NCBI RefSeq assembly: GCF_035319885.1
Contig: NZ_CP141285.1
Coordinates: forward strand, 868,001-932,000
Origin: Altererythrobacter sp. H2
GTDB lineage: Bacteria > Pseudomonadota > Alphaproteobacteria > Sphingomonadales > Sphingomonadaceae
Direction: 5' to 3'
Length of the DNA stretch: 64,000 bases
The notes below the pieces were generated by a model. That model did not search any database, was not told the DNA's origin, and saw nothing but the letters and a program-made list of their open reading frames with translations. This document shows, piece after piece, positions 53,413-62,526 of this stretch (position 1 is its first letter; the number at the start of each line of letters is the position of its first letter). The position numbers and the translations under genes were made by a program.

Positions 53413-53835
53413 TTACGGTGTGCGGCGGAGCGGCCAGTCGGTTGCTCCGCCCGCCCACAGTGCCAGCCAGATTACCAGCGGCTGCGCCATCATTCTCGGC
53501 ACGTGATAGGCGAGGCCCAGCCCGCCGTCAGCCTTCGCCATGTCCAACGCGAAATGGTTGATGTTGGCTGGCCAGACACACAGCGCGTAGAGCGCAAGCC
53601 CGATCCCGGCCCACCGCCGCACGACCGCTGACCACGGCTGCACCAGCCCGGCAGCGCCGGCCAGTTCCGCAACCCCGGTCCAGAAGACGACGTGTTCGGG
53701 CCATGGAACCGCTTCCGGCATGATCCCCAGGAACGGCTCTGGCCGGGTCAGGTGCATGACGCCGGCAAAGGCATAGAACAGCGCCAGGACCCAGCACAGC
53801 GCGGTGCGCACCCTTTCCCGCCTCTGGCCAGCCAT
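53413..53835 (-). CDS. DoxX-like membrane protein
   Basis: 140 residues with four membrane helices; ALFYAFAGVMHLTRPEPFLGIMPEAVP, FWTGVAELAGAAGLV and WPANINHFALDM fit the DoxX family. Start ATG 53835 gives MAGQRRERV. Redox-related function is supposed from the family only. Divergent from the dipeptidase gene across 70 bp. Confidence 0.82.
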   Translation of the reverse strand: MAGQRRERVRTALCWVLALFYAFAGVMHLTRPEPFLGIMPEAVPWPEHVVFWTGVAELAGAAGLVQPWSAVVRRWAGIGLALYALCVWPANINHFALDMAKADGGLGLAYHVPRMMAQPLVIWLALWAGGATDWPLRRTP

Positions 53836-53905
53836 CGGGCTTTCCTCCCCCCGGAGATGCGTTAGAACGAACGGCAACCTAGCCTGCTTTCCGGAGATAT
53901 CCGCC

Positions 53906-55171
53906 ATGAAATCGTTTGCCCTAGCCAGCGTGGCCCTGATCGCACTTGCCACCGCTCCTGCGTCTGCGAGCACGCCTGAGCAGATCGCCGAGGCTGCTCT
54001 CAAGGCTGCGCCGGTGTTCGATGGCCACAATGACCTGCCCAACCAGCTGCGGGTGCGTTACCGCAATGTGATCGGCGGTTTCGATCTGGTCGATACCACC
54101 GTGTTGCCGCCGGAGCAGGCCGAGATGCGGCCGCTCCACACGGACCTTACCCGGCTGCGGAAAGGCAGGGTGGGGGCGCAGTTCTGGTCAGTCTATGTGC
54201 CCGCCAACACCAGTGAGCCCGAGGCGATCCAGGCCACGCTGGAACAGATCGACGTGACCAAACGCCTGATCGCCAGCAATCCCCGCGACCTGCAGTTCGC
54301 GCTGACCGCGCGGGACGTCGAGGCGTCGATCAAGGCCGGCCGGATCGCCTCCCTGCTGGGGATCGAGGGTGGCCATTCGATAGGCGACAGTCTGGCGGTG
54401 CTGCGCCAGATGCACGAGCTGGGCGTGCGCTACATGACACTCACCCATTCGCGCACCTTGTCGTGGGTGGACAGCGCCACAGACACGCCGAAGCATGGCG
54501 GGCTGAACGATTTCGGCCGCGCGGTCATCCGCGAGATGAACCGGCTGGGAATGCTGGTCGACCTCAGCCATGTGAGCGAGGAAGCCATGCACGACGTGCT
54601 CGACGTGGCAAAGGCGCCGGTGATCTTCAGCCATTCGGGTGCGCGGGCGGTCAATGGCCATGCGCGCAATGTGCCGGACTCCGTGCTGTCCCGGCTCCCC
54701 CGGAATGGCGGCGTGGTGATGGTGGTGGGCCTGCCCGGTTTCCTGAGCGAACCGGCGCGGCAATGGTTCGGCAATCGCCAGGCTGAAAAAGCCCGGCTCG
54801 AAGCGCTCTGGCTGGGCCAGCCGAAGGAAGTCGAAGCGCGCCTGAAAGCGTGGGACGATGCCAACCCCCTGCCGCTGGCGACGATTTCGGACATGGCGGA
54901 CCATGTCGATCATGTGCGCAAGGTGGCCGGGATCGACCACATCGGCATTGGCGGGGACTATGACGGGATGCCGACCGGCCCTGTCGGGATGGAAGACGTG
55001 GCGGGTTACCCGGCGCTGTTTGCCGAGCTCGCGCGGCGCGGTTATTCGCAGGCCGACCTGGAGAAGATTTCCCTGCGCAATGCCCTGCGGGCGATGCGCC
55101 AGGCTGAAACCTATGCCGCCAGTGTCAAGGATATGGCTCCGGTAGAAACGCCCGTGGCCCTGCAGGAGTAA
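53906..55171 (+). CDS. Membrane dipeptidase (M19 family)
   Basis: 421 residues. Sec signal (ASVALIALATAPASAS), then the M19 metal site: DGHNDLPN (His, Asp), GIEGGHSIGD, DLSHVSEEAMHDVL and FSHSGARAV; ending DHIGIGGDYDGM. It hydrolyses dipeptides in the periplasm, including D-amino acid containing ones. Start ATG 53906. Confidence 0.93.
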   Translation: MKSFALASVALIALATAPASASTPEQIAEAALKAAPVFDGHNDLPNQLRVRYRNVIGGFDLVDTTVLPPEQAEMRPLHTDLTRLRKGRVGAQFWSVYVPANTSEPEAIQATLEQIDVTKRLIASNPRDLQFALTARDVEASIKAGRIASLLGIEGGHSIGDSLAVLRQMHELGVRYMTLTHSRTLSWVDSATDTPKHGGLNDFGRAVIREMNRLGMLVDLSHVSEEAMHDVLDVAKAPVIFSHSGARAVNGHARNVPDSVLSRLPRNGGVVMVVGLPGFLSEPARQWFGNRQAEKARLEALWLGQPKEVEARLKAWDDANPLPLATISDMADHVDHVRKVAGIDHIGIGGDYDGMPTGPVGMEDVAGYPALFAELARRGYSQADLEKISLRNALRAMRQAETYAASVKDMAPVETPVALQE

Positions 55172-55195
55172 GCGGCGGCCCGAGCAGCACCCGGC

Positions 55196-55489
55196 TTACG
55201 GTTGGACTGTAGCCGGTTCGGAAGGCTGATCGCCGCGCTCTGCAGCAACCGAATCGACCGAACTCTGGTTGACCGTTTCCCCTTGCTCGCGCTGCTGTTC
55301 GATCCGGCCGGTGGCCGTGCCTTCGCTCTCCACCGGGTCCTGGGTCAATGCCCCGGTGACCCAGATGACCGTCAGCGCGACAATCGCCAGCGCGGTGCTG
55401 ATCAGCAGCACCCAGCGCATTGCACCGGTGGTTTCACCGGCGCGGGCCTCGTCGGTATCGATGTGGGTTTCCTGTCCTTCGCGGTGCAT
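55196..55489 (-). CDS. Small hypothetical membrane protein
   Basis: 97 residues: charged N-terminus, one membrane segment (WVLLISTALAIVALTVIWVTGAL), then an acidic and Gln-rich periplasmic tail. Not recognised. It lies between the dipeptidase and dapD. Confidence 0.65.
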   Translation of the reverse strand: MHREGQETHIDTDEARAGETTGAMRWVLLISTALAIVALTVIWVTGALTQDPVESEGTATGRIEQQREQGETVNQSSVDSVAAERGDQPSEPATVQP

Positions 55490-55554
55490 GGTCGTGGCCT
55501 CCTGTCCTGTTGGATCCAGCCAACAGAACGGAGACGCAGGTCAAACGTTCCGGT

Positions 55555-56379
55555 TCAGTCCCGCAGCAGCTCGTTGATGGCAGTCTTGGAGCGGGTTTGC
55601 GCGTCCACCGTCTTGACGATCACCGCGCAGTAAAGGCTCGGCCCGCCCTTGGGATCGGGCAGGGCGCCGGGCACGACCACGGCATAGGGCGGCACCTTGC
55701 CGCGGTGAACTTCGCCGGTGGCGCGGTCGATGATCTTGGTCGAAGCGCCAAGATAGACGCCCATGGAAAGCACCGCGCCTTCGCCGACTTCCACCCCTTC
55801 GGCCACCTCGGCGCGTGCGCCGATGAAGGCACCGTCACCGATGATGACCGGGCCGGCCTGAAGCGGCTCGAGCACGCCGCCAATGCCTGCGCCGCCCGAG
55901 ATATGTACGTTCTTGCCGATCTGGGCGCAGCTGCCGACGGTGGCCCAGGTGTCGACCATGGTCCCCTCATCGACATAGGCGCCGATGTTGACGAAGCTCG
56001 GCATCAGGACCACGCCCTTGCCGATGAAGGCGCCGCGCCGCGCGACTGCGCCGGGAACGACGCGGAAACCGGCGTCGCGGAAGCGGTTCTCGCCCCATCC
56101 GGCAAACTTGCTCGGCACCTTGTCGAACGCCGGGGCGCCGGCCGCGCCGCCATCGATCAGCACGTTGTCGTTGAGGCGGAAGCTCAGGAGAACGGCCTGC
56201 TTGAGCCACTGGTTGACCCGCCAGCCGCCATTACCGTCAGGTTCGGCCACCCGCGCCTTGCCGCCATCGAGCAGTTCGAGCGCGGCTTCGACCGGTTCGC
56301 GCACGTCAGCGCTGGCCGGGGTCACCTCGGTGCGGCGTTCCCATGCGGCTTCGATGGCGGACTGGAGATCGGCGGTCAT
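55555..56379 (-). CDS. dapD: Tetrahydrodipicolinate N-succinyltransferase
   Basis: 274 residues, standard length. Left-handed beta-helix with hexapeptide repeats ([43 protein letters not shown]). It succinylates tetrahydrodipicolinate in lysine and diaminopimelate synthesis. Start ATG 56379. It lies 49 bp after the phosphotransferase on the same strand but is a housekeeping gene with probably independent expression. Confidence 0.95.
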   Translation of the reverse strand: MTADLQSAIEAAWERRTEVTPASADVREPVEAALELLDGGKARVAEPDGNGGWRVNQWLKQAVLLSFRLNDNVLIDGGAAGAPAFDKVPSKFAGWGENRFRDAGFRVVPGAVARRGAFIGKGVVLMPSFVNIGAYVDEGTMVDTWATVGSCAQIGKNVHISGGAGIGGVLEPLQAGPVIIGDGAFIGARAEVAEGVEVGEGAVLSMGVYLGASTKIIDRATGEVHRGKVPPYAVVVPGALPDPKGGPSLYCAVIVKTVDAQTRSKTAINELLRD

Positions 56380-56428
56380 GTGGCACTCCCGGGCTGGCGT
56401 TTCGCCCGCGCTGTTAGGGCGGCGGGCG

Positions 56429-57508
56429 CTATCCGTCCATCCCCGCCGCGAGCGCGAAGTCGTATGCACGATCGACCAGCGGGGCGACCCTGTCGGACAT
56501 GGACCGGGCATGGGCAGAAGAAGCCGTGCCGTCGATCACCCGCTTCTTGATGCCCTGGATGATGCCGGCGAGGCGGAACAGGTTGTAGGCAAAGTACCAG
56601 TCCATCGGAGGCACGGGATAGCCGGTGCGCGCAACGTAGCGTTCCACGGCCTGCTCGACAGTGGGGATGCCAAGCGCCTCGAGGTCGAGGCCCTGCAGCC
56701 CGGCACGGCCATCGGCGGGACTATGCCAGTTCAGCATCAGGTAGCTGAAGTCCGCAATCGGATCGCCGAGGGTCGACAGCTCCCAGTCGAGCACGGCCAG
56801 CACCCGGTTGGCGTCCGCCTCGAAGATCATGTTGTCGAGCCGGTAGTCGCCGTGGACCACGCTCGATCCATGCTGCGGCGGCACGGTCTGCGGCAGCCAT
56901 TCGATCAGCCGCTCCATCTTCGGCATGTGCTCGGTTTCGCTGAGCTTGTACTGCTTGGTCCAGCGGCTGATCTGGCGGGCGCAGTAGTCGGACGGCTTGC
57001 CGAATTCACCGAGACCGATGGCGACCGGGTCTTTCAGGTGCAGGTCGGCCATGGTGTCGATCATGGCATGGTAGATTTCGCGCCGTTCCTGCGGGCTGCA
57101 TTGCGGCAGCGCGCCGTTCCACAGCGACCGGCCATCGGCCAGCCCCATGATGAAGAACTTGGACCCGAGGACCTCCGGGTCTTCGCACAGGCCGTATGTC
57201 TTCGGCACCGGAAACCCGGTCGGGCCGAGAGCGTGCATCGCGGTATATTCGCGGTCGACGGCGTGCGCGCTCGGCAGCAGCTTGCCGAACGGCTGACGCC
57301 GCAGCACGTAGGATCGGCCCGGGGTGTCAATCCGGTAGGTGGGATTGGACTGGCCGCCCTTGAATTTAGAATAGGAAATCGGGCCTTCGAAGCCCTCGAC
57401 ATGGGCCTCGCACCAGGCGGTCAGTGCGGCCAGGTCGAGCCGGTCGTTGTCCGACACCTCGACCGTGCCGACCATTTCCTTGTCGAAATCGATTGCCGTC
57501 TCGCTCAT
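56429..57508 (-). CDS. APH-type phosphotransferase of the ACAD10/LvaA group
   Basis: 359 residues, aminoglycoside-phosphotransferase-like kinase. [13 protein letters not shown] is the catalytic loop (HGDxxxxN) and [11 protein letters not shown] the metal motif. The opening [13 protein letters not shown] is typical of the ACAD10/ACAD11 kinase domain. In humans this domain is fused to an acyl-CoA dehydrogenase; LvaA of Pseudomonas putida, a related kinase, phosphorylates 4-hydroxyacyl-CoA. Here the ACAD is a separate gene two positions upstream. A hydroxyacyl-CoA kinase role is inferred. Start overlaps the dehydrogenase stop (TGATG). Confidence 0.85.
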   Translation of the reverse strand: MSETAIDFDKEMVGTVEVSDNDRLDLAALTAWCEAHVEGFEGPISYSKFKGGQSNPTYRIDTPGRSYVLRRQPFGKLLPSAHAVDREYTAMHALGPTGFPVPKTYGLCEDPEVLGSKFFIMGLADGRSLWNGALPQCSPQERREIYHAMIDTMADLHLKDPVAIGLGEFGKPSDYCARQISRWTKQYKLSETEHMPKMERLIEWLPQTVPPQHGSSVVHGDYRLDNMIFEADANRVLAVLDWELSTLGDPIADFSYLMLNWHSPADGRAGLQGLDLEALGIPTVEQAVERYVARTGYPVPPMDWYFAYNLFRLAGIIQGIKKRVIDGTASSAHARSMSDRVAPLVDRAYDFALAAGMDG

Positions 57509-58596
57509 CAGTCGAACACCACCACGCTGCGCGCCGAGTGGCCGCTCTTCATTTTCTCGAACCCGTCGTTGATCCTTTCCAGCGGGATCCGCTCGGCAAT
57601 GATGGTGTCGAGGTCGAGCAGGCCGCGCAGGTAGAAATCGACCAGCCGCGGCAGGTCGACAGGGAAGTGGTTCATGCCCATGATCGCGCCCTGCAGCTTC
57701 TTGCCCGAGAGCAGGTCAAGCGCGCCGAGGCCAACCTTGCAATCGAGCGGCATCATCCCGAGGATCGTCGCCGTGCCGCCGCGCCGCAGGCAGGCGACCG
57801 AGAGATCGGCCGAAGCCTGCCGCCCGACCGCTTCGATCGCATGGTGCACGCCGCCCTTTGAGATCGCCATGATCTGCTGCGCGGCGTCAGGGGCCATGGC
57901 GTCAACCGCATGGGTTGCGCCCAGCACCATCGCCAGCTCACGCTTTTCCGGCACCGGATCGACGGCGATGACCTGACCGGCTCCGGCAATCTTGGCTGCA
58001 TTGATTGCAGCCAGGCCGACCCCGCCGCAGCCGATCACCGCCACGCTTTCGCCCGGCACCACCGAGCAGGCGTTGAAGATCGTGCCTGCACCGGTCGTCA
58101 CCGCGCAGCCGAGAATGGCAGCGCGGTCGAGCGGCATGTCCTTGTCGATGCTCACACAGGCGTGTTCGTGGATCAGCATCTGCTCGCAGAACGCCGAAAG
58201 ATTGAGCATCTGGTTGACCGGCGATCCATCGGCCCGGCGGATGCGCGGCCCGGCATCGCCGCTGCGGCGGGTATCACCGCCCAGGCACAGCGCCATGCGG
58301 CCGGTCACGCAGAACTCGCAGTGGCCGCAGAAGGCGCTGAGGCAGGAGACGACATGATCGCCCGGTTTGACCGTCTTCACCTCGCTGCCGACCGCGCGGA
58401 CCACCCCGGCCGCTTCGTGGCCGGGAATGGCCGGAAGCGGGTGAGGGTAGCTGCCTTCGATGAAGTGCAGGTCAGAATGGCACAGGCCGCAGGCCTTGGT
58501 GTCGATCAGGACTTCATGCGGGCCGGGATCGGCCAGCTCGACGTCGCCCATGACCAGGCCCTGTCCGGGCTGTTCGAGAATTGCTGCCTTTGCCAT
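57508..58596 (-). CDS. Zn-dependent alcohol dehydrogenase
   Basis: 362 residues, medium-chain dehydrogenase. CGLCHSDLHF is the catalytic zinc Cys, GHEAAGVV contains the His-Glu, CGHCEFCVTGRMALC binds structural zinc, and GCGGVGLAAI the NAD. It oxidises an alcohol; the substrate is unknown but the cluster suggests an acyl-chain alcohol or aldehyde step. Coupled to the phosphotransferase. Confidence 0.9.
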   Translation of the reverse strand: MAKAAILEQPGQGLVMGDVELADPGPHEVLIDTKACGLCHSDLHFIEGSYPHPLPAIPGHEAAGVVRAVGSEVKTVKPGDHVVSCLSAFCGHCEFCVTGRMALCLGGDTRRSGDAGPRIRRADGSPVNQMLNLSAFCEQMLIHEHACVSIDKDMPLDRAAILGCAVTTGAGTIFNACSVVPGESVAVIGCGGVGLAAINAAKIAGAGQVIAVDPVPEKRELAMVLGATHAVDAMAPDAAQQIMAISKGGVHHAIEAVGRQASADLSVACLRRGGTATILGMMPLDCKVGLGALDLLSGKKLQGAIMGMNHFPVDLPRLVDFYLRGLLDLDTIIAERIPLERINDGFEKMKSGHSARSVVVFD

Positions 58597-58622
58597 CTGC
58601 TCTGTCCTTGTCTTGCCGCGTC

Positions 58623-59957
58623 TTACCGCGCCACGCCCATATCACCCGAACTGAACGAGGGGCTTGCCGTCATCGGGCCCTTGCCGTCGCGCAGGGCATT
58701 GGCGCTCGGGCCCGGGTTGGGGGCGTGACGGGCGAACTCGATGTGCGCGATGGAACGGGCGTGGACTTCGTCCGGCCCGTCAGCGAGGCGCAGAGTGCGC
58801 TGGTGGGCATAGGCCGAAGCAAGGCCGTAGTCCTCGCTAACCCCGCCGCCGCCATGGGCCTGGATCGCATCGTCGATGATCCGCAGCGCCATGTTGGGGG
58901 CCTGCACCTTGATCATGGCGATTTCCTGCTTGGCCGCCTTGTTGCCGACCTTGTCCATCATGTCGGCCGCCTTGAGGCACAGCAGGCGGGTCATTTCGAT
59001 GTCGATCCGGGCGCGGGCCACGCGTTCTTCCCACACCGAGTGCTTGTAGACCGGCTTGCCGAACGCCTCACGCTCCTGCAGGCGGCGGCACATCTTTTCC
59101 AGCGCTTCTTCGGCGACGCCGATGGTGCGCATGCAGTGATGGATGCGGCCCGGCCCGAGGCGGCCCTGGGCGATCTCGAACCCGCGCCCTTCGCCCAGCA
59201 GCATGTTGGTAACGGGCACGCGCACGTCCTTCAGTTCCACTTCCATGTGGCCATGCGGCGCATCGTCATAGCCGAACACCGGCAAGTGGCGCAGGATGTT
59301 CACGCCCGGTGCGTCGATCGGCATCAGCACCATCGACTGCTGCGCGTGACGCTGGGCGCCGAAGTCGGTCTTGCCCATCACGATCGCGACCTTGCAGCGC
59401 GGATCGCCGAGGCCGGAGGACCACCACTTGCGGCCATTGATGACGTATTCGTCACCGTCACGCTCGATCCGGGTTTCGATATTGGTCGCATCGGACGAGG
59501 CGGTGAAGGGCTCGGTCATCAGGAAGGCGGAGCGGATCTCGCCGTTCATGATCGGGCGGAGCCACTGCTCCTTCTGCTCGCGGGTGCCGTAGCGGTGGAA
59601 CACTTCCATGTTGCCGGTGTCGGGCGCAGAGCAGTTGAACACTTCGCTGGCAAAGCCGATCCGGCCCATTTCCTCGGCGCAGAGCGCATATTCGAGGTTG
59701 GTCAGGCCCGGCCCTTCGAATTCGAAGGTGTCGTCAACGTGGTGGTGGCTGCTGTTCTGCGGCGGCATGAACAGGTTCCAGATACCCTGCGCCTTGGCCT
59801 TGGCCTTCAGGTCCTCGACCACCTGGATCACCTTCCAGCGGTCGCCCTCGGCGTCCTGCTGCTTGTAGGTGGCCACCGCCGGGCGGACATTCGCCTCGAT
59901 GAAATCGCGCACGCGGTTGCGCCAGTAGACCTGCCGTTCGGTGGGTTCGAAATCCAT
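58623..59957 (-). CDS. Acyl-CoA dehydrogenase, ACAD10/11-like
   Basis: 444 residues, FAD-dependent. [17 protein letters not shown] is the family block, and [17 protein letters not shown] with [13 protein letters not shown] near the end are typical of ACAD10/11-like proteins. It oxidises or isomerises an acyl-CoA. It lies 26 bp upstream of the alcohol dehydrogenase, in the same operon. The neighbouring APH kinase completes the split version of human ACAD10/11. Confidence 0.9.
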   Translation of the reverse strand: MDFEPTERQVYWRNRVRDFIEANVRPAVATYKQQDAEGDRWKVIQVVEDLKAKAKAQGIWNLFMPPQNSSHHHVDDTFEFEGPGLTNLEYALCAEEMGRIGFASEVFNCSAPDTGNMEVFHRYGTREQKEQWLRPIMNGEIRSAFLMTEPFTASSDATNIETRIERDGDEYVINGRKWWSSGLGDPRCKVAIVMGKTDFGAQRHAQQSMVLMPIDAPGVNILRHLPVFGYDDAPHGHMEVELKDVRVPVTNMLLGEGRGFEIAQGRLGPGRIHHCMRTIGVAEEALEKMCRRLQEREAFGKPVYKHSVWEERVARARIDIEMTRLLCLKAADMMDKVGNKAAKQEIAMIKVQAPNMALRIIDDAIQAHGGGGVSEDYGLASAYAHQRTLRLADGPDEVHARSIAHIEFARHAPNPGPSANALRDGKGPMTASPSFSSGDMGVAR

Positions 59958-60064
59958 CAGTCGTTCCTCTCGATCATCGTAATCAGATTGCGTGGTTCGT
60001 TCGAATCTTGCCGGGCGACGGTGGCAGAGGTGCCCCCATGCGCCAAGCTCTCATTTGTGCGGCG

Positions 60065-61483
60065 CTATGGCGTCGCGGCCGGCTCCGTTGATGCTGCTGC
60101 CATTGCAGCCAGCCGGTTTTCGTGATCAGCGCGGCTGATCGGAAAACGGTTGAGCCAGAAGGCAGAAAACAGGCCCAGCACCATGACCAGGCTGCAGTAC
60201 ATTGCAACCAGGGCCAGCAGCACGTCGCGGTCGATGGACCCGGGGGCGGTACCGATCGGGAACGCCGCCAGCGACAGCATCCCGCCCGCCAGCAGGATGC
60301 CGATGCCGGTTGCGCTTTTCTGCACCAGCCAGTTGCCGGCGTAGAAGCTGCCTTCGGCGCGCCGCCCGGTCTTGGCCTCGAATGCCTCGACAATCTCTGC
60401 CACCATCGAGGTGGCGGAAATCACCGCCGCCACGCCCGCTGCATTGCTGACGAAGATGAACCCGAACAAGGCCGCCGCACTGGCCGCGCTGCCCAGTTCC
60501 GGCCAGGTGCCGGTGTAGTAGAAGCCGAACGGGATCAGCCAGAAGGTCATCGACACCAAGGTTGCAATTGCGCCGGTACGAGCTTTGCCGAAGCGGCGGT
60601 GCAGCGGGCTGAGCAACAGGAAAACCGCCACAACGCTGAAGAACAGGATCAGGGGATAAAGCGCGATCTGCCCCTCCGACAATTCCCACACGAAATAGTA
60701 GAGGTAGTTCGACAGGGCGAAGGTCATCCCCTGGCTGATATAGGCTGCCAGGGCCCCGGCGGCAAAGATCAGGAACGGGCGTTCCGAAAACGCTTCGACG
60801 ATTTCGGAAAATGCATTGCGCAGGGAAAACGGCGGCGGCCGGTCCTTGGGGTATCGGGCGATGAAGCTGTGCTGGCCGAGCGCGGAAATCAGCACGAAGG
60901 CGGCAATGGTAATCGCGCCGAACAGGCCATAAGCCTCGTACCCCTCGCGCCCCAGCAGGTCGTCGCGCAGGAACACCTGATAGGCCAGGAACAGCACGAT
61001 CAGACCGCCGGTCCAGCCGAACAGGAAGCGATAACGGAACAGCGTGGTGCGTTCCTCGTAATCGCGGGTCAGTTCCGGGACCAGCGCGATAGAGGGCACT
61101 TCACACGCCGACAGGAGCAGGCGCACCGTCACTGCAATCAGCAGCAATGACCAGAAGCCCGGTGGCCCGTCAAATGGCGGTGCCCACATGAAGTACCAGG
61201 CGAAGGCCAGCGGGATCGGCGCGGCGTAGAGCCACGGCAGGCGCCGGCCCCAGCGGGTGTAGGTCCGGTCGGACAGGTTGCCGAGGAACGGATCGACAAA
61301 GGCATCGATCACCAGCGCGGTCACCAGCGCAAGGCTGACTAGCCATGCCTCCATGCCCAGCACCTGGTTGTAGTAGGTCAGCAGGAAGACCGAAAACCCG
61401 TTGTCCTTGATCCCGAAGGCGACCGAACCCGAGCCGTTGAACAGCTTGATCCGCATCGGCAATGGGCGCGGGGGAGGGGTCAT
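60065..61483 (-). CDS. GPH-family MFS transporter
   Basis: 472 residues, about twelve membrane helices. GSVAFGIKDNGFSVFLLTYYNQVLG and DAFVDPFLGNLSDRTYTRWGRRLPW are the glycoside-pentoside-hexuronide (MelB-like) signatures. The cluster suggests uptake of the catabolic substrate, not necessarily a sugar. Its ATG overlaps the SDR stop (ATGA). A 107-bp gap separates it from the next gene. Confidence 0.88.
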   Translation of the reverse strand: MTPPPRPLPMRIKLFNGSGSVAFGIKDNGFSVFLLTYYNQVLGMEAWLVSLALVTALVIDAFVDPFLGNLSDRTYTRWGRRLPWLYAAPIPLAFAWYFMWAPPFDGPPGFWSLLLIAVTVRLLLSACEVPSIALVPELTRDYEERTTLFRYRFLFGWTGGLIVLFLAYQVFLRDDLLGREGYEAYGLFGAITIAAFVLISALGQHSFIARYPKDRPPPFSLRNAFSEIVEAFSERPFLIFAAGALAAYISQGMTFALSNYLYYFVWELSEGQIALYPLILFFSVVAVFLLLSPLHRRFGKARTGAIATLVSMTFWLIPFGFYYTGTWPELGSAASAAALFGFIFVSNAAGVAAVISATSMVAEIVEAFEAKTGRRAEGSFYAGNWLVQKSATGIGILLAGGMLSLAAFPIGTAPGSIDRDVLLALVAMYCSLVMVLGLFSAFWLNRFPISRADHENRLAAMAAASTEPAATP

Positions 61484-62337
61484 TTGCCGGCGTTGGCCTT
61501 TGCCTGCTCTTCCAGCGCCTCGAGCGCGCCGAAGATCGCCGGCTCCTCCGGATCCCAGCTGTAGCGCGGGCCCAGGGTAATCCCGCCGTCGACCAGCAGG
61601 CTGGCCCCGGTGATGAAGCTGCCTGCATCGCTGGCGAGAAAAGCGCAGGCTTCGGCAATGTCGCGGGGCTGGCCGCCACGCTTCACCGGCTGGGCGTTGC
61701 TGCTCATCTGCGCGATCACGCCCTTCGCCATGCCCTTCTGCTCATCCGGGATTTCCAGTGACGAGGTGAAAATGTCGGTGTTGATGAAACCGGGCTGGAT
61801 CGCGTTCACCCGGATGCCGAACTGGGCGAGGTCCGCCGCAGCCATCTTGGTGAGGTGGAGCACGCCAGCCTTGGCCACGGCATAGGTGGTGGGCGAATAG
61901 CCGGGGCCGACTGCCGCCACGCTCGAAACGTTGACGATCGATGCACCTGGGCGGCCCTGCATGTGCGGCACGGCGTAACGGATGCCGAACGCGACCGAGC
62001 GCAGCAGTAGGTCCATCGTCCGGTCCCAGTCAGCCGGTTCGACTTCGTGGATCTTGGCCCGCGCCCCGCCTGCGCCCGCGTTGTTGAAGACCACGTCGAT
62101 CCCGCCGGTCTCGCTCCCGGCGCGGTCCATCAGCGCGCGGATGGCCTCGGTGCTGGTCACGTCGCAGTGCTGGAATCGGATTGCGCCGTCCGAGGCCGCT
62201 GCCAGCGCCTCGCCTGCAGCGACATCGATGTCAGCCGCGTAAACGGTCGCACCATCGCGGGTGAACAGCTCAGCCGCTGCCTTGCCGATGCCGGACGCGG
62301 CGCCGGTAATTACCACCGTCTTGCCTGAGAATCGCAT
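61480..62337 (-). CDS. SDR family oxidoreductase
   Basis: 285 residues. TGAASGIGKAA is the Rossmann motif, NNAGAGG follows, catalytic Ser is in VNVSSVAAVG and Tyr-Lys in YAVAK. It probably oxidises a 3-hydroxyacyl-CoA or alcohol. First gene of the minus-strand catabolic operon, transcribed away from the promoter with the operator boxes. Confidence 0.9.
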   Translation of the reverse strand: MRFSGKTVVITGAASGIGKAAAELFTRDGATVYAADIDVAAGEALAAASDGAIRFQHCDVTSTEAIRALMDRAGSETGGIDVVFNNAGAGGARAKIHEVEPADWDRTMDLLLRSVAFGIRYAVPHMQGRPGASIVNVSSVAAVGPGYSPTTYAVAKAGVLHLTKMAAADLAQFGIRVNAIQPGFINTDIFTSSLEIPDEQKGMAKGVIAQMSSNAQPVKRGGQPRDIAEACAFLASDAGSFITGASLLVDGGITLGPRYSWDPEEPAIFGALEALEEQAKANAGK

Positions 62338-62385
62338 TCCCGGCCTCTCCCTTGTTGTTTTGCCCCAGCTTAAGCGTGTTCCAGC

Positions 62386-62399
62386 TTACGTCAACGTAA
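62386..62399. promoter_or_regulatory. Operator box 1 in the divergent catabolic promoter
   Basis: TTACGTCAACGTAA is a near-perfect palindrome with 6-nt arms (TTACGT/ACGTAA). It lies about 50 bp before the SDR start and 130 bp before the acyl-CoA dehydrogenase start. A related box is at 62465-62478 and a partial one (TGACGCTACG) near 62407. Confidence 0.6.
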
Positions 62400-62464
62400 C
62401 ATAGCCTGACGCTACGGCATCCGCGCTCCCTCCGAACGTGCTTGCAGGACTCGGTCAAATCGCC

Positions 62465-62478
62465 TTACGTTAGCGTCA
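62465..62478. promoter_or_regulatory. Operator box 2 in the divergent catabolic promoter
   Basis: TTACGTTAGCGTCA; its reverse complement TGACGCTAACGTAA aligns with box 1 as TKACGYTRACGTAAG. It lies about 50 bp before the ATG at 62527. Two boxes flanking a divergent promoter are typical of an acyl-CoA-responsive repressor (TetR or MerR family). Confidence 0.55.
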
Positions 62479-62526
62479 AGCGGCCGGGAAAACCTGCGCC
62501 GCATGTCTGCGAGAGGAGCTGCGACC

